DNA of 64,000 bases from R-RK-3 sp031399085 (GCA_031399085.1 JANNOQ010000045.1:62001-126000), one strand, 5' to 3'. Numbered from the stretch's first letter, positions 28,254-38,156 are shown. Program-made: numbers and translations. Notes: generated by a model from the letters alone, not told the origin.

Positions 28254-28705
28254 TCCTGTCTCCTAAGGCTGTGGCCGGACTATGATTTCGGGCGGCACAA
28301 TAGCGTTTCGAACCGGGAGCGCCAAACGCTGTCTGCAGGATTGCGTTGCGGGGGCGTGCAAGCCGTCGTCTGAATTGTGGCGCGCCGGCCACAAATTGGG
28401 CGAAAGCTGTGTCGGGATTTCTCTTAAAGTTTGGCTTGATTCGCGCGGCGCTTGTGCCCACGGACGCCATCCGATTTGTTTGATCGTATATTTTATAAGC
28501 AATTTCAAATAGTTAAATTCTGTCTGTTGAGTCGGCTAAGCGTGGTTTCGATGCGGGACCCCGCGTTCTGCACGTAAAAGCTGCGCCACATTCCGATGCA
28601 GCCGCCGCTTGCATAAAATTCCCCGCTGAGCGATGAAAAGAAAGGATTTGAGGAATCGTCGGCGCTGAAATCGGGGACAGTGCGGACATCACGGGGGTGA
28701 AATTT
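28254..28705. other. Divergent intergenic region plsC/fadL
   Basis: This 452-base interval separates plsC (minus) from the FadL-like gene (plus). It has an AT-rich stretch around 28480-28520 that suits a promoter, but no clean minus-35/minus-10 pair was found. No RNA gene or small ORF with a credible ribosome binding site was seen. Confidence 0.6.
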
Positions 28706-30025
28706 ATGCATATCCTTTCGGGGAACCGACTGAAGCTTTGGGTCAGCGTTGCCGCGGTCCTTGGGGGCAGCGCTGCAGCGATATCAGCGGCGCATGCCGG
28801 TGCTTTTGCCGTTCGCGAACAGTCAGCCTACTATGCTGGTATGTCCTATGCAGGCGCCGGCGTGGGCGACACGCTCAGCTCGATGTATTGGAATTCGGCG
28901 GCGGCCGCTGCCGCGCCGGGAATGAATACCGAAACGCATGTTGCGCTCATTATTCCTGATTCAGAAATTACGGCGAGTTTTGCTGCGCTCGGCGGTGCCG
29001 CTGAGTCGGGCGACATCGCCGATGCAGCATTGGTGCCGTCCAGCTACGCAAATTATCAGGTCACCGACCGGCTTTATCTCGGCCTCGCCACAAATTCCGG
29101 CTTTGGGCTCGTTACCAAGCCAGATAATACGAGTTGGGCGGGCGCGCCGATCGCCATTACATCCGATGTTTTCTCAATCAATATCAATCCAACGATCGCT
29201 TATAAGCTTACGCCGGAACTGACCATCGGTGTGGGCGCGCAAATCGAATATCTCGACATCAGGCTGAACAATGGCCCAGGCCTCACCGCCGGCGGACGAA
29301 GCGCGGAACTTGACGATTTCGGCTTCGGCGCGACGGCTGGCTTAAGCTGGACCCCGAGGCCCGGCACCGCATTTGGCATCGGCTATCGTTCCGCAGTGAA
29401 CTTCGATCTTGAAGGCGATTATGCCGCTCTTGGAGTCGGCGCACTTGGCGGAGCAAATCTGATTGGATCGTCTTCCGCCGATCTGACGCTGCCGGACATG
29501 GTGACAATTGGTCTGCGGCAGGCGCTAACCGACCGCGTCGATTTACTGGCGGGCTTTGAGTGGACGAATTGGAGCCGTGTTGGTTCAATTGCGGTCGATG
29601 TCGTCTCCACCACCTTCGGTCCGGTGCCTGCGGCCGAAACGCTGCGTCTCGATTATGAGGACGGGTACTTCTATTCGCTCGGCGTGGAATATGATTACAG
29701 CCATTCCACGACGTTGCGGGCCGGCATTGCCTACGAGGAATCGCCGATTACCGACGAAACCCGCAGCGTCCTTCTGCCCGACGCCAACCGCATTTGGCTC
29801 AGCTTGGGCGCGACCTACAAATATTCGGAGAAGATCAGCATCGACCTCGGCTATTCGCACATCTTTGCCGAGGACGCGGATATATGCCGCTCGGCGCCAA
29901 ACAGCCCGTGTTCTGAAGGCGCTGCGATTTTGATTGCCGAAGGCGAGTCATCCGTCGACATCGTGTCAGCGAGCTTCAAATATAAATGGGGCGGCGCCGA
30001 CCCTTACCTTGAGCCGCTGAAATAA
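28706..30025 (+). CDS. OmpP1/FadL-family outer membrane transporter
   Basis: FadL-type proteins are 14-strand outer-membrane barrels that take up long-chain fatty acids or other hydrophobic compounds. The 439-residue product has a signal peptide ending near AHAGAFAVREQS. It then has the family N-terminal hatch segment AGAGVGDTLSSMYWNSAAAAAAPG and many alternating beta strands to the C-terminus. The ATG at 28706 is preferred over the GTG at 28697 because GGGGGTG sits before it. The substrate is unknown; family members also import aromatic hydrocarbons. It is convergent with kdpE across a terminator and a repeat. Confidence 0.9.
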   Translation: MHILSGNRLKLWVSVAAVLGGSAAAISAAHAGAFAVREQSAYYAGMSYAGAGVGDTLSSMYWNSAAAAAAPGMNTETHVALIIPDSEITASFAALGGAAESGDIADAALVPSSYANYQVTDRLYLGLATNSGFGLVTKPDNTSWAGAPIAITSDVFSININPTIAYKLTPELTIGVGAQIEYLDIRLNNGPGLTAGGRSAELDDFGFGATAGLSWTPRPGTAFGIGYRSAVNFDLEGDYAALGVGALGGANLIGSSSADLTLPDMVTIGLRQALTDRVDLLAGFEWTNWSRVGSIAVDVVSTTFGPVPAAETLRLDYEDGYFYSLGVEYDYSHSTTLRAGIAYEESPITDETRSVLLPDANRIWLSLGATYKYSEKISIDLGYSHIFAEDADICRSAPNSPCSEGAAILIAEGESSVDIVSASFKYKWGGADPYLEPLK

Positions 30026-30049
30026 GCAGGTTCTATTCTAGGATTGAAA

Positions 30050-30074
30050 GGCCAGCGGAAATGCTGGCCTTTTT
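30050..30074 (+). terminator. Intrinsic terminator of the FadL-like gene
   Basis: GGCCAGC and GCTGGCC form a perfect 7-base stem with a 6-base loop, followed by TTTTTG. It is 25 bases after the stop codon. Confidence 0.85.
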
Positions 30075-30143
30075 GTTAAGTCGATCAGCGTTAGATTATT
30101 TGAGTTGGATTGAGCAATCTTTGTTGAAGCGTTTGCCTTTTGT

Positions 30144-30218
30144 CATTCCCGCGAAAGCGGGAATCCAGCAACCACATGATTTTCTCGAAATGACTGGATT
30201 CCCGCTTTCGCGGGAATG
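30144..30218. repeat. Dispersed palindromic element, family A, copy 1
   Basis: Two inverted 25-base arms, each with the core CCCGCGAAAGCGGG and flanked by ATCCAG, enclose about 25 bases. Each arm is itself a small palindrome. The second copy is at 42723-42792. It lies between the convergent FadL-like and kdpE genes. Confidence 0.9.
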
Positions 30219-30256
30219 AAAAGCGCTGATGGGATGACGCGCGCGCGACAGGCCAG

Positions 30257-30949
30257 CTAAGCCGCGTCCAAAATCAGCCGATACCCAACTCCGGGCTCGC
30301 TTTCGATAAATTTCGGATTGGCCGAGTCATCGCCGAGCTTTTGGCGGAGATGGCCGATATAGATGCGCAGATAGTGGACATCGTCCTCATGCGCCGGCCC
30401 CCACACCTCCCGCAAAATCTGGCGGTGCGTCACAATCCGCCCCGCATTTTGAGCCAGCATTCGCAAAAGATCGAATTCCTTTCGCGTCAGCTTGACGTCC
30501 TGCCCGGCGACCGAAACCTTATGCCTTGGCACATCCACGAGCAACTCGCCGATCGCGAATTCGGCCGCCTGCGTCGCCACATTGAGTTTTGCCCGTAGCG
30601 CGGCGCGAACCCGGGCCAGCAATTCCTCGATGCTGAATGGCTTGGTGACGTAATCATTAGCGCCACTGTCGAGCGCGCTTACCTTCTCCTCGTCCTTGGC
30701 GCGGACCGACAATACGATGATCGGCACGTCCGACCATTCACGGATGCGCCCGATAACCTCCTGGCCGTCGAGATCGGGCAGCCCGAGATCGAGAATGACG
30801 AGGCTTGGCTGGGAAGTCGCGCATTGGGAGATGCCGTCCTCGCCGCGCGGCGCTTCGAGCACCTCATAGCCCTGTGCCGTCAAGCTGATGCGCAGGAACT
30901 TACGGATCTGCGGCTCGTCATCGACGACCAAGATGCGTTTTGCCGTCAA
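30257..30949 (-). CDS. kdpE: Response regulator KdpE
   Basis: This OmpR/PhoB-class regulator of 230 residues has a receiver domain with the phospho-acceptor Asp54 in VILDLGLPD and the switch lysine in VTKPFS. A C-terminal winged helix contains ELLRMLAQNAGRIVTHRQILREVWG. It is the partner of KdpD; the genes overlap by four bases (ATGA). In E. coli the pair controls the KdpFABC potassium pump, but no kdpFABC is visible here. The downstream side faces the FadL-like gene. Confidence 0.94.
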   Translation of the reverse strand: MTAKRILVVDDEPQIRKFLRISLTAQGYEVLEAPRGEDGISQCATSQPSLVILDLGLPDLDGQEVIGRIREWSDVPIIVLSVRAKDEEKVSALDSGANDYVTKPFSIEELLARVRAALRAKLNVATQAAEFAIGELLVDVPRHKVSVAGQDVKLTRKEFDLLRMLAQNAGRIVTHRQILREVWGPAHEDDVHYLRIYIGHLRQKLGDDSANPKFIESEPGVGYRLILDAA

Positions 30950-33681
30950 CTGACGCTCACTTCCTCGGTCAACTGATCTTCCGCTTCGCCAGGCGCCAGC
31001 GACGGAGCTTCGGTCAGCGGCAGCGTGATTTCGATCGTCGTGCCTTTATTTTTCGGCCCGTCCTTGGCGAGGATACGGCCGCCATGGGCTTCGACAATGC
31101 CGCGGCAAATCGAAAGGCCAAGCCCCGTTCCGGCAATTTGCGAGTCCTTGGCGCGGACCCTGTAGAAAATGTCGAACACGGCGCTGCGCGCCTCTAGCGG
31201 GATGCCGACGCCATTGTCGCTGATGCGCACGACAAGGTCCTTATTCTTTTTGGTCGCTTGCACCGCGATCCGCCCGCCTTCGCTCGTATACTTTAGCGCA
31301 TTGTCGAGAATATTGACCAGCACCTGCTCCATCAGAACCGGATCGACATGAACGAGAGGTAAAGTCGGCGGAATATCGAAGACCACCTCGCGCTTTTCGA
31401 GCGTCTTGGCGAATTGCTTCATGGCCCGCCCGGCGATCTCGCGGATATCGCACCAGTCGCGCTTGGGTTGCAGCGCGCCATAGCCGAGGCGGGTCATGTC
31501 CAGGAGATTCTGCACGAAACGGTTGAGCCGCTCGCTTTCGTCGAGGATCGTGCCGATCAGCTCCTTACGGCCGGTTTCGGTCAAATTCTCCACCGTCGCC
31601 AGCGTCGTCGCCGAGCCGAGGATCGAAACCAGCGGCGTGCGCAGATCGTGCGAGACCGAGGAAAGCAGTGCCGACCGCAATTGCTCGGTTTCGGTCAGCA
31701 AGCGCACCTCCTCGATATCGGAGGCCAGATTCGTGCGCTCGACCGCGACGGCAACCTGGTCGACGAGCGCTTCCAGCAAACGCCATTGATCGGGCGCGAG
31801 CGGCCGCTGCCGGTCCTTGAACGACACGCCCAACAACCCGACCATGCCGCGCCGCGTTCGCATCGGCAGGAACAACCAGTCGGCGGCGGGCAGCGTTTCC
31901 GATTTCCACCCGGCGGGGCTGTTATGTTCCCACGCCCACTCCGCCGCGCCCCAATCCTTCAGCGCCAATTGGTCCTCGGGCGGATAGCCGGCGGCGATTT
32001 GCAGCCTGCCGTCCTTTTGCGGCAACAGCACCAGCGAACTCGACTGCAGGGTCGAGGCGACGTGATGCACCGCCGCCCATAGCACGTCCTCCAAAGCGCC
32101 GGCCGCAGCGATCTTGCGGCTGAATTCGTAGAGATTGGCCGTGCGCTGCGCGGACACCCGCATGGCCTGGATCTGAAACTTCAAACGCGCCGCCAGATTT
32201 CCGACCACGACCGAGACGAGCAGAAAAAACACGATGGTGAGAAGCTCGTCGCGCCGGAAGCCGGAGAAAAAGTAATAAGGCTTCGTGAAGAAGAAGTCGT
32301 AGGCAAAGAAACTCAGCACGCTGGCGAAAATGGACGGTCCGCGCCCGAAATAGATCGCGATCAAGATGACCGCGGTCATGAAGATCAGTGGGACGTTTTG
32401 CAAAGGCAGGACGAAGGTGACACCATAGGCCAAGGTCGCGGCGAGGGCGACGCTTGCCGCTGCCAGCGCATAGCCATTCCAATTGCCAAGCGAGGACAGC
32501 ACACCGCTGCTGATGACGTCCTTGCGCGCCTCGTCCGCCTCCGGCGAAATGATCGTGACCTCGAACTGCGTGGCTTTGCGCAGCAACTCCTGGGCGACCG
32601 TCTCGCGGAGCCAGCCGGTCCAGCGCCTCGGCCTTTGCCTGCCGACGAGCATCCGCGTCACATTGCGTTTCAGTGCGTAGGCAATGATCTCGTCGGCGAT
32701 GCGCGATTCGGCGTGCACCGTGACGACCTCGCCTTCCAGCCTTTCCGCGAGCCGCATCGCCTCCGCGATCCGGTCCTTGGGGCTCTCAGGCAGGCTTTCA
32801 TATTGCGGCGTGCGGACATAGAGCGCGATCCAGGGAATGCGCTGACGCTCCGCCATGCGCCGCGCCGTGCGCACCAGGCGCTTGGCGACGGGCGACTCGT
32901 TCAGGCATACGAGCAAACGGTCCTGCGCAGGCCACGGGCCGGGTATGGCGTGGGCGCGCATGTAGCTGACCATCTGCGCGTCGACCCGCTCAGCGGCGAT
33001 GCGCATGGCCAGCTCGCGCAAGGCGGTGAGATTGCCCTTGCTGAAAAAATGCGTGATCGCGCGCCCGGCCTGTTCGGGCATGTAGACTTTGCCCTGGCGC
33101 AGCCGCTGGATGAGGTCGTCAGGCGGCAGGTCGATCAGCTCGATCTCGCCCGCCAACTCCAGTACCTTGTCGGGCAGCGTTTCGCGCACCTGGATGCGCG
33201 AAATCCGCGCGACCACGTCGTTCAGGCTTTCAATATGCTGGATGTTCAGCGTCGTGTAGACGTCGATACCGGCAACCAGGAGATCTTCCACGTCCTGATA
33301 GCGCTTGTCATGGCGGCTGCCGGGGATGTTGGTGTGGGCAAGCTCATCCACCAGTGCAAGCTGGGGCTTGCGGGCGAGCACGGCGGCGACATCCATTTCG
33401 CCGAAGACGCGGCCGCGATAATTGATCTGCTGGCGCGGCACGATTTCCAGCCCGCGTAGCAGCGCCTCGGTTTCGACGCGCCCATGCGTTTCGGCGATGC
33501 CGACGACAACATCCTTGCCTTCGGTCAAATGGACCTGCGCGGCCTGGAGCATCGCGTAGGTTTTTCCAACGCCCGGAAACGCGCCGAGAAAGATTTTGAG
33601 CTTCCCGCGATGCTCCCGATTCACTTCCTCCAGAAGCGCCTCGGGCGTCGGGCGGTCGTCAGACTCTGGCATGGGAGACAT
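30946..33681 (-). CDS. kdpD: Sensor histidine kinase KdpD
   Basis: This 911-residue inner-membrane kinase senses potassium limitation or osmotic stress. It has an N-terminal KdpD domain with Walker A FPGVGKT (about 35-41), DELAHTN and TTLNIQHIESL. A USP-like domain follows (about 255-375), then four transmembrane helices (about 400-500) and a GAF-like region (520-650). The kinase core has phospho-accepting His678 in SVSHDLRTP, then N, G1 and G2 boxes. All parts look intact. kdpFABC, which usually lies just upstream, is absent from both sides, so this is an orphan locus within the window. Confidence 0.95.
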   Translation of the reverse strand: MSPMPESDDRPTPEALLEEVNREHRGKLKIFLGAFPGVGKTYAMLQAAQVHLTEGKDVVVGIAETHGRVETEALLRGLEIVPRQQINYRGRVFGEMDVAAVLARKPQLALVDELAHTNIPGSRHDKRYQDVEDLLVAGIDVYTTLNIQHIESLNDVVARISRIQVRETLPDKVLELAGEIELIDLPPDDLIQRLRQGKVYMPEQAGRAITHFFSKGNLTALRELAMRIAAERVDAQMVSYMRAHAIPGPWPAQDRLLVCLNESPVAKRLVRTARRMAERQRIPWIALYVRTPQYESLPESPKDRIAEAMRLAERLEGEVVTVHAESRIADEIIAYALKRNVTRMLVGRQRPRRWTGWLRETVAQELLRKATQFEVTIISPEADEARKDVISSGVLSSLGNWNGYALAAASVALAATLAYGVTFVLPLQNVPLIFMTAVILIAIYFGRGPSIFASVLSFFAYDFFFTKPYYFFSGFRRDELLTIVFFLLVSVVVGNLAARLKFQIQAMRVSAQRTANLYEFSRKIAAAGALEDVLWAAVHHVASTLQSSSLVLLPQKDGRLQIAAGYPPEDQLALKDWGAAEWAWEHNSPAGWKSETLPAADWLFLPMRTRRGMVGLLGVSFKDRQRPLAPDQWRLLEALVDQVAVAVERTNLASDIEEVRLLTETEQLRSALLSSVSHDLRTPLVSILGSATTLATVENLTETGRKELIGTILDESERLNRFVQNLLDMTRLGYGALQPKRDWCDIREIAGRAMKQFAKTLEKREVVFDIPPTLPLVHVDPVLMEQVLVNILDNALKYTSEGGRIAVQATKKNKDLVVRISDNGVGIPLEARSAVFDIFYRVRAKDSQIAGTGLGLSICRGIVEAHGGRILAKDGPKNKGTTIEITLPLTEAPSLAPGEAEDQLTEEVSVS

Positions 33682-34045
33682 TGGATCCGCTATTCATGGG
33701 CGGCTTTATACCGGCTTCACCCGGCTGTGTCTTATTTTCATTCGATCGAGCGTTGAATGGAAGGCGCCGTTGGCAGATCCCGGCCACGCTACGACGTTTC
33801 TCAGCTAATCATTCACGCGCACTCAGACAAGAGCGGCAGGCGCGACGAGATGCACACGATACATGCCTAGCCTTACTGGTTAACTGCATCGTCACTGGGT
33901 CAATGATTAATATTTAACTAAAGTTCTCAATGGGAAGTTCATCCATTGCTTGATTATTTTCCCTATTTGGTGAGAGTATGATTGAATACGAAACATTGGT
34001 TTTTTCGATCTAAGATATCACCAGCCAACAACTCAAGGGGGACAC
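33682..34045. other. Divergent promoter region kdpD/gntR
   Basis: This 364-base gap lies between divergent genes and is AT-rich from about 33890 to 34020, unlike its surroundings. It probably holds the promoters of kdpD and the GntR gene. No clear promoter pair, Kdp-type operator or RNA was identified. Confidence 0.6.
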
Positions 34046-34723
34046 GTGGACGTCTTGGGGCCAATCAGACGGCAAAAAACCTTAACCGAGCAATCCGCCG
34101 ACGCGATCCGCGCGAAGATCATCAGCGGTGAATTTCAATTCGGCGAGGCCCTGTCCGAAATTACGTTGGCGGCAGAGCTGGGTGTCAGCAAAACTCCGGT
34201 GCGCGAAGCCTTCCTTCAGCTCAAAAATGAAGGGCTTGTTGAAATTCTGCCCCAGCGAGGCACGTTTGTTTTTCGAATGACAAACGATCAGCTGCGCCAA
34301 CTCGCTCAAATGCGTGAGATGCTCGAGATCAACGCGCTGTACTTTGCCATGCGAACCGGCGGCGATGCGTTGACACGCGCGCTGGAAGGCGTCATGCGGG
34401 CGATGACGGAGGCGGCCGAGGCTAAGAACCCCGTCGTTTACCGCCGCTTTGATGGCGAATTTCACCAGGCATTTATTATCGCTTCGGGCAATGCCTTCAT
34501 CGTTTCGGCGTATAATATAATCGCCCTGCGCGTCCAGGCGTTCCGCAACCGGCTCTCGCTTGACGCCCAGAATTGGCGCTCTTTGGACGAGCATGGCGAG
34601 GTTGCGCGTTTGGTAAGGCTAGGCGACGGCGACGCGGCTGCCAAGGCGCTGCTCGCCCATATTCGAGGCGCCTTCAGAGACTATTTTGCCAGGGTCGAAA
34701 AGGAACTGGCGCGCGCGGGCTAG
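34046..34723 (+). CDS. GntR-family regulator with FCD domain
   Basis: This 225-residue regulator has a winged helix-turn-helix at about residues 10-75 (LSEITLAAELGVSKTPVREAF, then LVEILPQRGTFV) and a helical FCD ligand domain after that. The start is GTG 34046, preceded by AAGGGGGAC. The effector is often a carboxylic acid or sugar acid in this family; here it is unknown, and no metabolic genes adjoin it. Its stop codon overlaps the ligD stop on the other strand (CTAG at 34720-34723). Confidence 0.9.
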   Translation: MDVLGPIRRQKTLTEQSADAIRAKIISGEFQFGEALSEITLAAELGVSKTPVREAFLQLKNEGLVEILPQRGTFVFRMTNDQLRQLAQMREMLEINALYFAMRTGGDALTRALEGVMRAMTEAAEAKNPVVYRRFDGEFHQAFIIASGNAFIVSAYNIIALRVQAFRNRLSLDAQNWRSLDEHGEVARLVRLGDGDAAAKALLAHIRGAFRDYFARVEKELARAG

Positions 34724-37209
34724 GTGATCGACCCGTCCATTTTCGCGATCATGGCTTTGGTGAGGGATTGCGTGGTTTTCGCCATCTCCGCCCAGGGGTC
34801 CGTGCTGTTGCCAAGGTGTGACGCGGCATTCGTCACGGTGAATATATTCGCGGCGTTAAACTCGTCCAACTCCTCCCAAGCCACAGGCATGGCAACAGGG
34901 GCGCCTTCTCGCGCGCGGGTGGAATAGGGTCCGATCGCCGTCGATCCGCGATCGTTGCGCAGCCAATCAATGAAAATCCGGCCTTTTCGACTTGCCTTGC
35001 TGCTCTTGGCGATGAAACGCGCCGGCTCGTCATCGGCCAGCTTGCGGGCAAAGCTCCGCGCGAAAATCTTAAACTCCTCCCAGCCGGTCCCAGCCCGCCG
35101 AGCTAAGGGCGCCACGACATGAATGCCTTTGCCGCCCGTCAAAAGCGGCCAGGTTTTCAAGCCGAGCGCCTCAAGCCGGTCGCGCACCTCGACAGCCGCG
35201 CGGCGCACCTCGGAGAACGTCAACGCTTCATCGGGATCGAGGTCGAACACCAGTCGGTCCGGCTGCTCCAGGCGGTCCCTATGGCAAGCCCACACATGAA
35301 ATTCCAGCACGCCCATCTGCACGCCAGCGATTAAACCGGCAAGGCCGTCGACATAGTAATAGCTCTCAACCTCACCGGACCCTTCCGTGATCTCGACGGT
35401 TTTCATCGCGTCGGGAAATCCACCTTGGTCGTGCTTTTGAAAGAAACATTTGCTGGCGCGCCCTTGCGGACATCGCACCAGACTCAAAGGGCGGTTGCCG
35501 ACCTGCGCCAGCATTCTCTCAGCCGCAATTTCGTAATAAGACGCAAGATCGGACTTGGTAAGACCCTGAGAGGGAAACAGCACCTTCTCCGGGTTGGAGA
35601 GTCGCACGCCGGCGACCTCTGCACGGATTTCGGCGGGTGTTTGGATTGCCGTTTCGCGAACCACTTGCGCCGCCTCCTTGTCTTCCCGCAGTCCCAAAAA
35701 GGACGGATGGCGCAACACGCCGTCCGTGGTCACCTCTGTAAATGCGATCTCTGCGACGAGCGTCGGCTCGATCCAACGAGCGCGCCGCGCGTCGGCCGGC
35801 ACGCCCTGAGCGTTGGTGGTCTTGCGGGCGAGCGGGGCAAACTTCGCCGCCAAGTCATCGAGCGTTTCGGTATTGAAGCCGGTGCCGACACGGCCCGAAT
35901 AGATGAGCTTGCCGGCCGCGTAGTAGCCGAGCAATAGGGAGGCGAAGGGGCGGCCCCGGCTGGCCGACGGCATCCAGCCGATGAGCACGAATTCCTGGCG
36001 GCGGGTGCATTTGGCTTTGAGCCAGGCGCCGCTGCGCCGCCCGGAATATCGGGAATCGGCGCGTTTGGAAATGATGCCTTCCAGCCCTTCGGCGCACATC
36101 TTTTTCAAGACCGTGCCACCCGAGCCGCGAACATGGTCACTATAATGGATCGGGCTGAATTTGGGCAGGGTGGACAGCAATGTTTGCAGCCGGTCTTTAC
36201 GCTCGACGAGCGGCAGCGATCTCAAATCCTTGCCATCGAGTTCGAGCAGATCAAAGGCAAAATAGGCGATCTCGCCGCCCGATTTCAGCGCTGCGTGTAA
36301 GGCGCCGAAATTCGTCCTGCCCCCCGCGAAGGCGACGATCTCACCATCGATGAGGGCGGATTTGACCTCAAGCGGGGCCGCGGCGGCCGCGATACGGCCG
36401 AACTGCTCCGTCCAATCGAGGCCATTGCGCGTCGTGCATCGCGCTTTGCCGCCCGCCACCGCAAGCGCGCAGCGATAGCCGTCGAATTTCAGCTCGTGCA
36501 CCCAATCGTCGCCATCGGGCGGCTCGCCGACCAGCGTCGCGAGCTGAAAATTCGGCGCGGCGGGCATTTTTTCGCGGCTTCCCGAGGCGCGGTTGCTGCG
36601 ATGGACGGCAGTCTTTTCTTTGGCGATGGTGTCCATATCTCTGCCGGTGCGGACGCTGTCATCATGATCCACGATAAGCCCGTCGGCATCATCAGCCGCC
36701 TCGTCCCGTTCCTTGATGAGCAGCCAGTTCTCGCCTTTCTCGCCGTCCCTCGGCTTCATGCGTACGAGCGCCCAGCCGCCCTTCATACGCTTGCCGTGAA
36801 GCAGGAAATGCAGCATTCCCTCCTTGAGGCCATCCTGCGGATCGTGCAGCGGCTCCCATTCGCCCTCATCCCACAGCATGACAGTGCCGCCGCCATATTC
36901 GCCCTGCGGGATGATCCCCTCAAAATCGGCGTAGGCGAGCGGATGATCTTCGGTCCGCACGGCCAGCCGCTTGACGGCGGGATCGAGACTTGGGCCTCTG
37001 GTGACGGCCCAGCTTTTCAACACGCCGCCCAGTTCGAGGCGAAAATCATAATGCAGCCGGCGCGCGGCGTGCTTTTGAACCACGAATCGGTTGCCCGAGG
37101 CGCCCTTGCGCGGTTTGGCATCCGGCTCGCTGGTGCGGGCAAAATCGCGCTTGCGCTCATATTCGGCGAGCAGTGCGGCGGCTTTGGCTTTCGTCTTGGC
37201 GGGCGGCAT
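34720..37209 (-). CDS. ligD: ATP-dependent DNA ligase D, three-domain NHEJ enzyme
   Basis: LigD processes and joins double-strand breaks with Ku. The 829-residue protein has the domain order phosphoesterase (about 1-175, KHAARRLHYDFRLE, IIPQGEYGGGTV), ligase (about 220-530) and primase/polymerase (about 545-829). The ligase lysine nucleophile is Lys241 in HELKFDGYR. The polymerase domain shows VFDLDPDE and LLTGGKGIHVV. This order is typical of Rhizobiales and Pseudomonas rather than mycobacteria. It starts six bases after the ku stop, so the two form an operon. Confidence 0.96.
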   Translation of the reverse strand: MPPAKTKAKAAALLAEYERKRDFARTSEPDAKPRKGASGNRFVVQKHAARRLHYDFRLELGGVLKSWAVTRGPSLDPAVKRLAVRTEDHPLAYADFEGIIPQGEYGGGTVMLWDEGEWEPLHDPQDGLKEGMLHFLLHGKRMKGGWALVRMKPRDGEKGENWLLIKERDEAADDADGLIVDHDDSVRTGRDMDTIAKEKTAVHRSNRASGSREKMPAAPNFQLATLVGEPPDGDDWVHELKFDGYRCALAVAGGKARCTTRNGLDWTEQFGRIAAAAAPLEVKSALIDGEIVAFAGGRTNFGALHAALKSGGEIAYFAFDLLELDGKDLRSLPLVERKDRLQTLLSTLPKFSPIHYSDHVRGSGGTVLKKMCAEGLEGIISKRADSRYSGRRSGAWLKAKCTRRQEFVLIGWMPSASRGRPFASLLLGYYAAGKLIYSGRVGTGFNTETLDDLAAKFAPLARKTTNAQGVPADARRARWIEPTLVAEIAFTEVTTDGVLRHPSFLGLREDKEAAQVVRETAIQTPAEIRAEVAGVRLSNPEKVLFPSQGLTKSDLASYYEIAAERMLAQVGNRPLSLVRCPQGRASKCFFQKHDQGGFPDAMKTVEITEGSGEVESYYYVDGLAGLIAGVQMGVLEFHVWACHRDRLEQPDRLVFDLDPDEALTFSEVRRAAVEVRDRLEALGLKTWPLLTGGKGIHVVAPLARRAGTGWEEFKIFARSFARKLADDEPARFIAKSSKASRKGRIFIDWLRNDRGSTAIGPYSTRAREGAPVAMPVAWEELDEFNAANIFTVTNAASHLGNSTDPWAEMAKTTQSLTKAMIAKMDGSIT

Positions 37210-37215
37210 GGAAGC

Positions 37216-38092
37216 TTAAGCTGAGGTTTTTTCGCGGCGCTTGGGGCGCGGCGAGGGAGTTTTGGTGGCGGGCTTTTTCGCGCGCGGAGCTGCTTTCCCC
37301 GCCGATCCCGATTTCTCCAAACTTTGCTTCAAAGCCGCCATCAGATCGATCACATTGCCGCCCGATGGCCGTTCGTCGCCGCCTGTCTGCACCCTTGGCG
37401 CCTTGCGGCTGCCGAGTTTGCGGTCTACCAGATCGCGCAAAGCCAAAGCGAAATGATCCTTGAAAGCGGATGCATCGAAGGGCGCGGTTTTACGCGTGAT
37501 GAGCTGTGTCGCCACCTCAAGCAAGTCGGGATCGGCTTTCGCCGTGCCGATCTCCGAAAACAGCTTGTCGGACTTGCGGATTTCGTCCTCGTAATAAAGC
37601 GTCTCCATCAACAGCCCAGTGCCGCAGGGCTTGATCGCGACAAGTTGCTCCTTGCCGCGCATGGTGAGCTGTCCAAGGCCGATCTTCTGGGTCTCGCGTA
37701 GTGCGTCGCGCACCACTCGAAAGGCATCTTCCGCAAGCTCATCCGAGGGCACCACGAAATACGGTTTTTCGAAATAGAGCGGGTCGATTTCGCAGGCCCC
37801 GACGAATTGCACCAGTTCCAGCGTCTTCTTCGTCTCAAGCTTGATCTCTTCGACTTCCTCGGGTTCGAGCAGGACGTAATTGTCCTTTTCAAACTCGAAG
37901 CCCTTAAGAATATCTTCGTTCTTTACCGGCCCGACGCCGGCGACGACCTTCTCATATTTCACCGGCTTGCCGCTTTTGCGGTCGATCTGACGGAAGGATA
38001 TTTTCGCCGAACTGTTGGTCGCGCTGTAAATCTCTACAGGGATCGCGACCAAAGAGAGGCGAATTTGACCTTTCCATCGGTCTTGGAGCCAT
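37216..38092 (-). CDS. ku: Ku end-binding protein, with 5-prime frameshift
   Basis: Ku binds DNA ends and recruits LigD. The intact frame covers about 278 residues, with the beta-barrel core (ISFRQIDRKSGKPVKYEKV, PYFVVPSDELAEDA, LGQLTMRGKEQLVAI) and a Lys/Pro-rich C-tail. The expected start ATG at 38090-38092 encodes MAPRPM but is out of frame. The next bases, ATGG, should read ATGTGG, so one TG appears lost near 38075. In the main frame WKGQIRLSLVAIPVE continues upstream to a stop at 38092-38094 with no good start. A TTG at 38052 could initiate but lacks a ribosome binding site and would trim the first strand. Function is therefore doubtful unless the base call is wrong. Confidence 0.85.
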
Positions 38093-38120
38093 TACGCACA
38101 CACTGGTAAATGGAACAGGC

Positions 38121-38147
38121 GCCCCTTTTTGTTTGCCAAAAAGGGGC
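38121..38147 (-). terminator. Hairpin after the DUF892 gene
   Basis: GCCCCTTTTT and AAAAAGGGGC form a stem with a 7-base loop immediately downstream of the DUF892 gene on the minus strand. It could end transcription before ku, although no separate U-run follows the stem. Confidence 0.5.
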
Positions 38148-38156
38148 TCCGAATTA

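Noticed and set aside
34720..34723. Four-base overlap of the GntR and ligD stops (CTAG)
   Set aside because: It is a convergent end overlap that arises by chance in compact genomes and carries no functional signal by itself.
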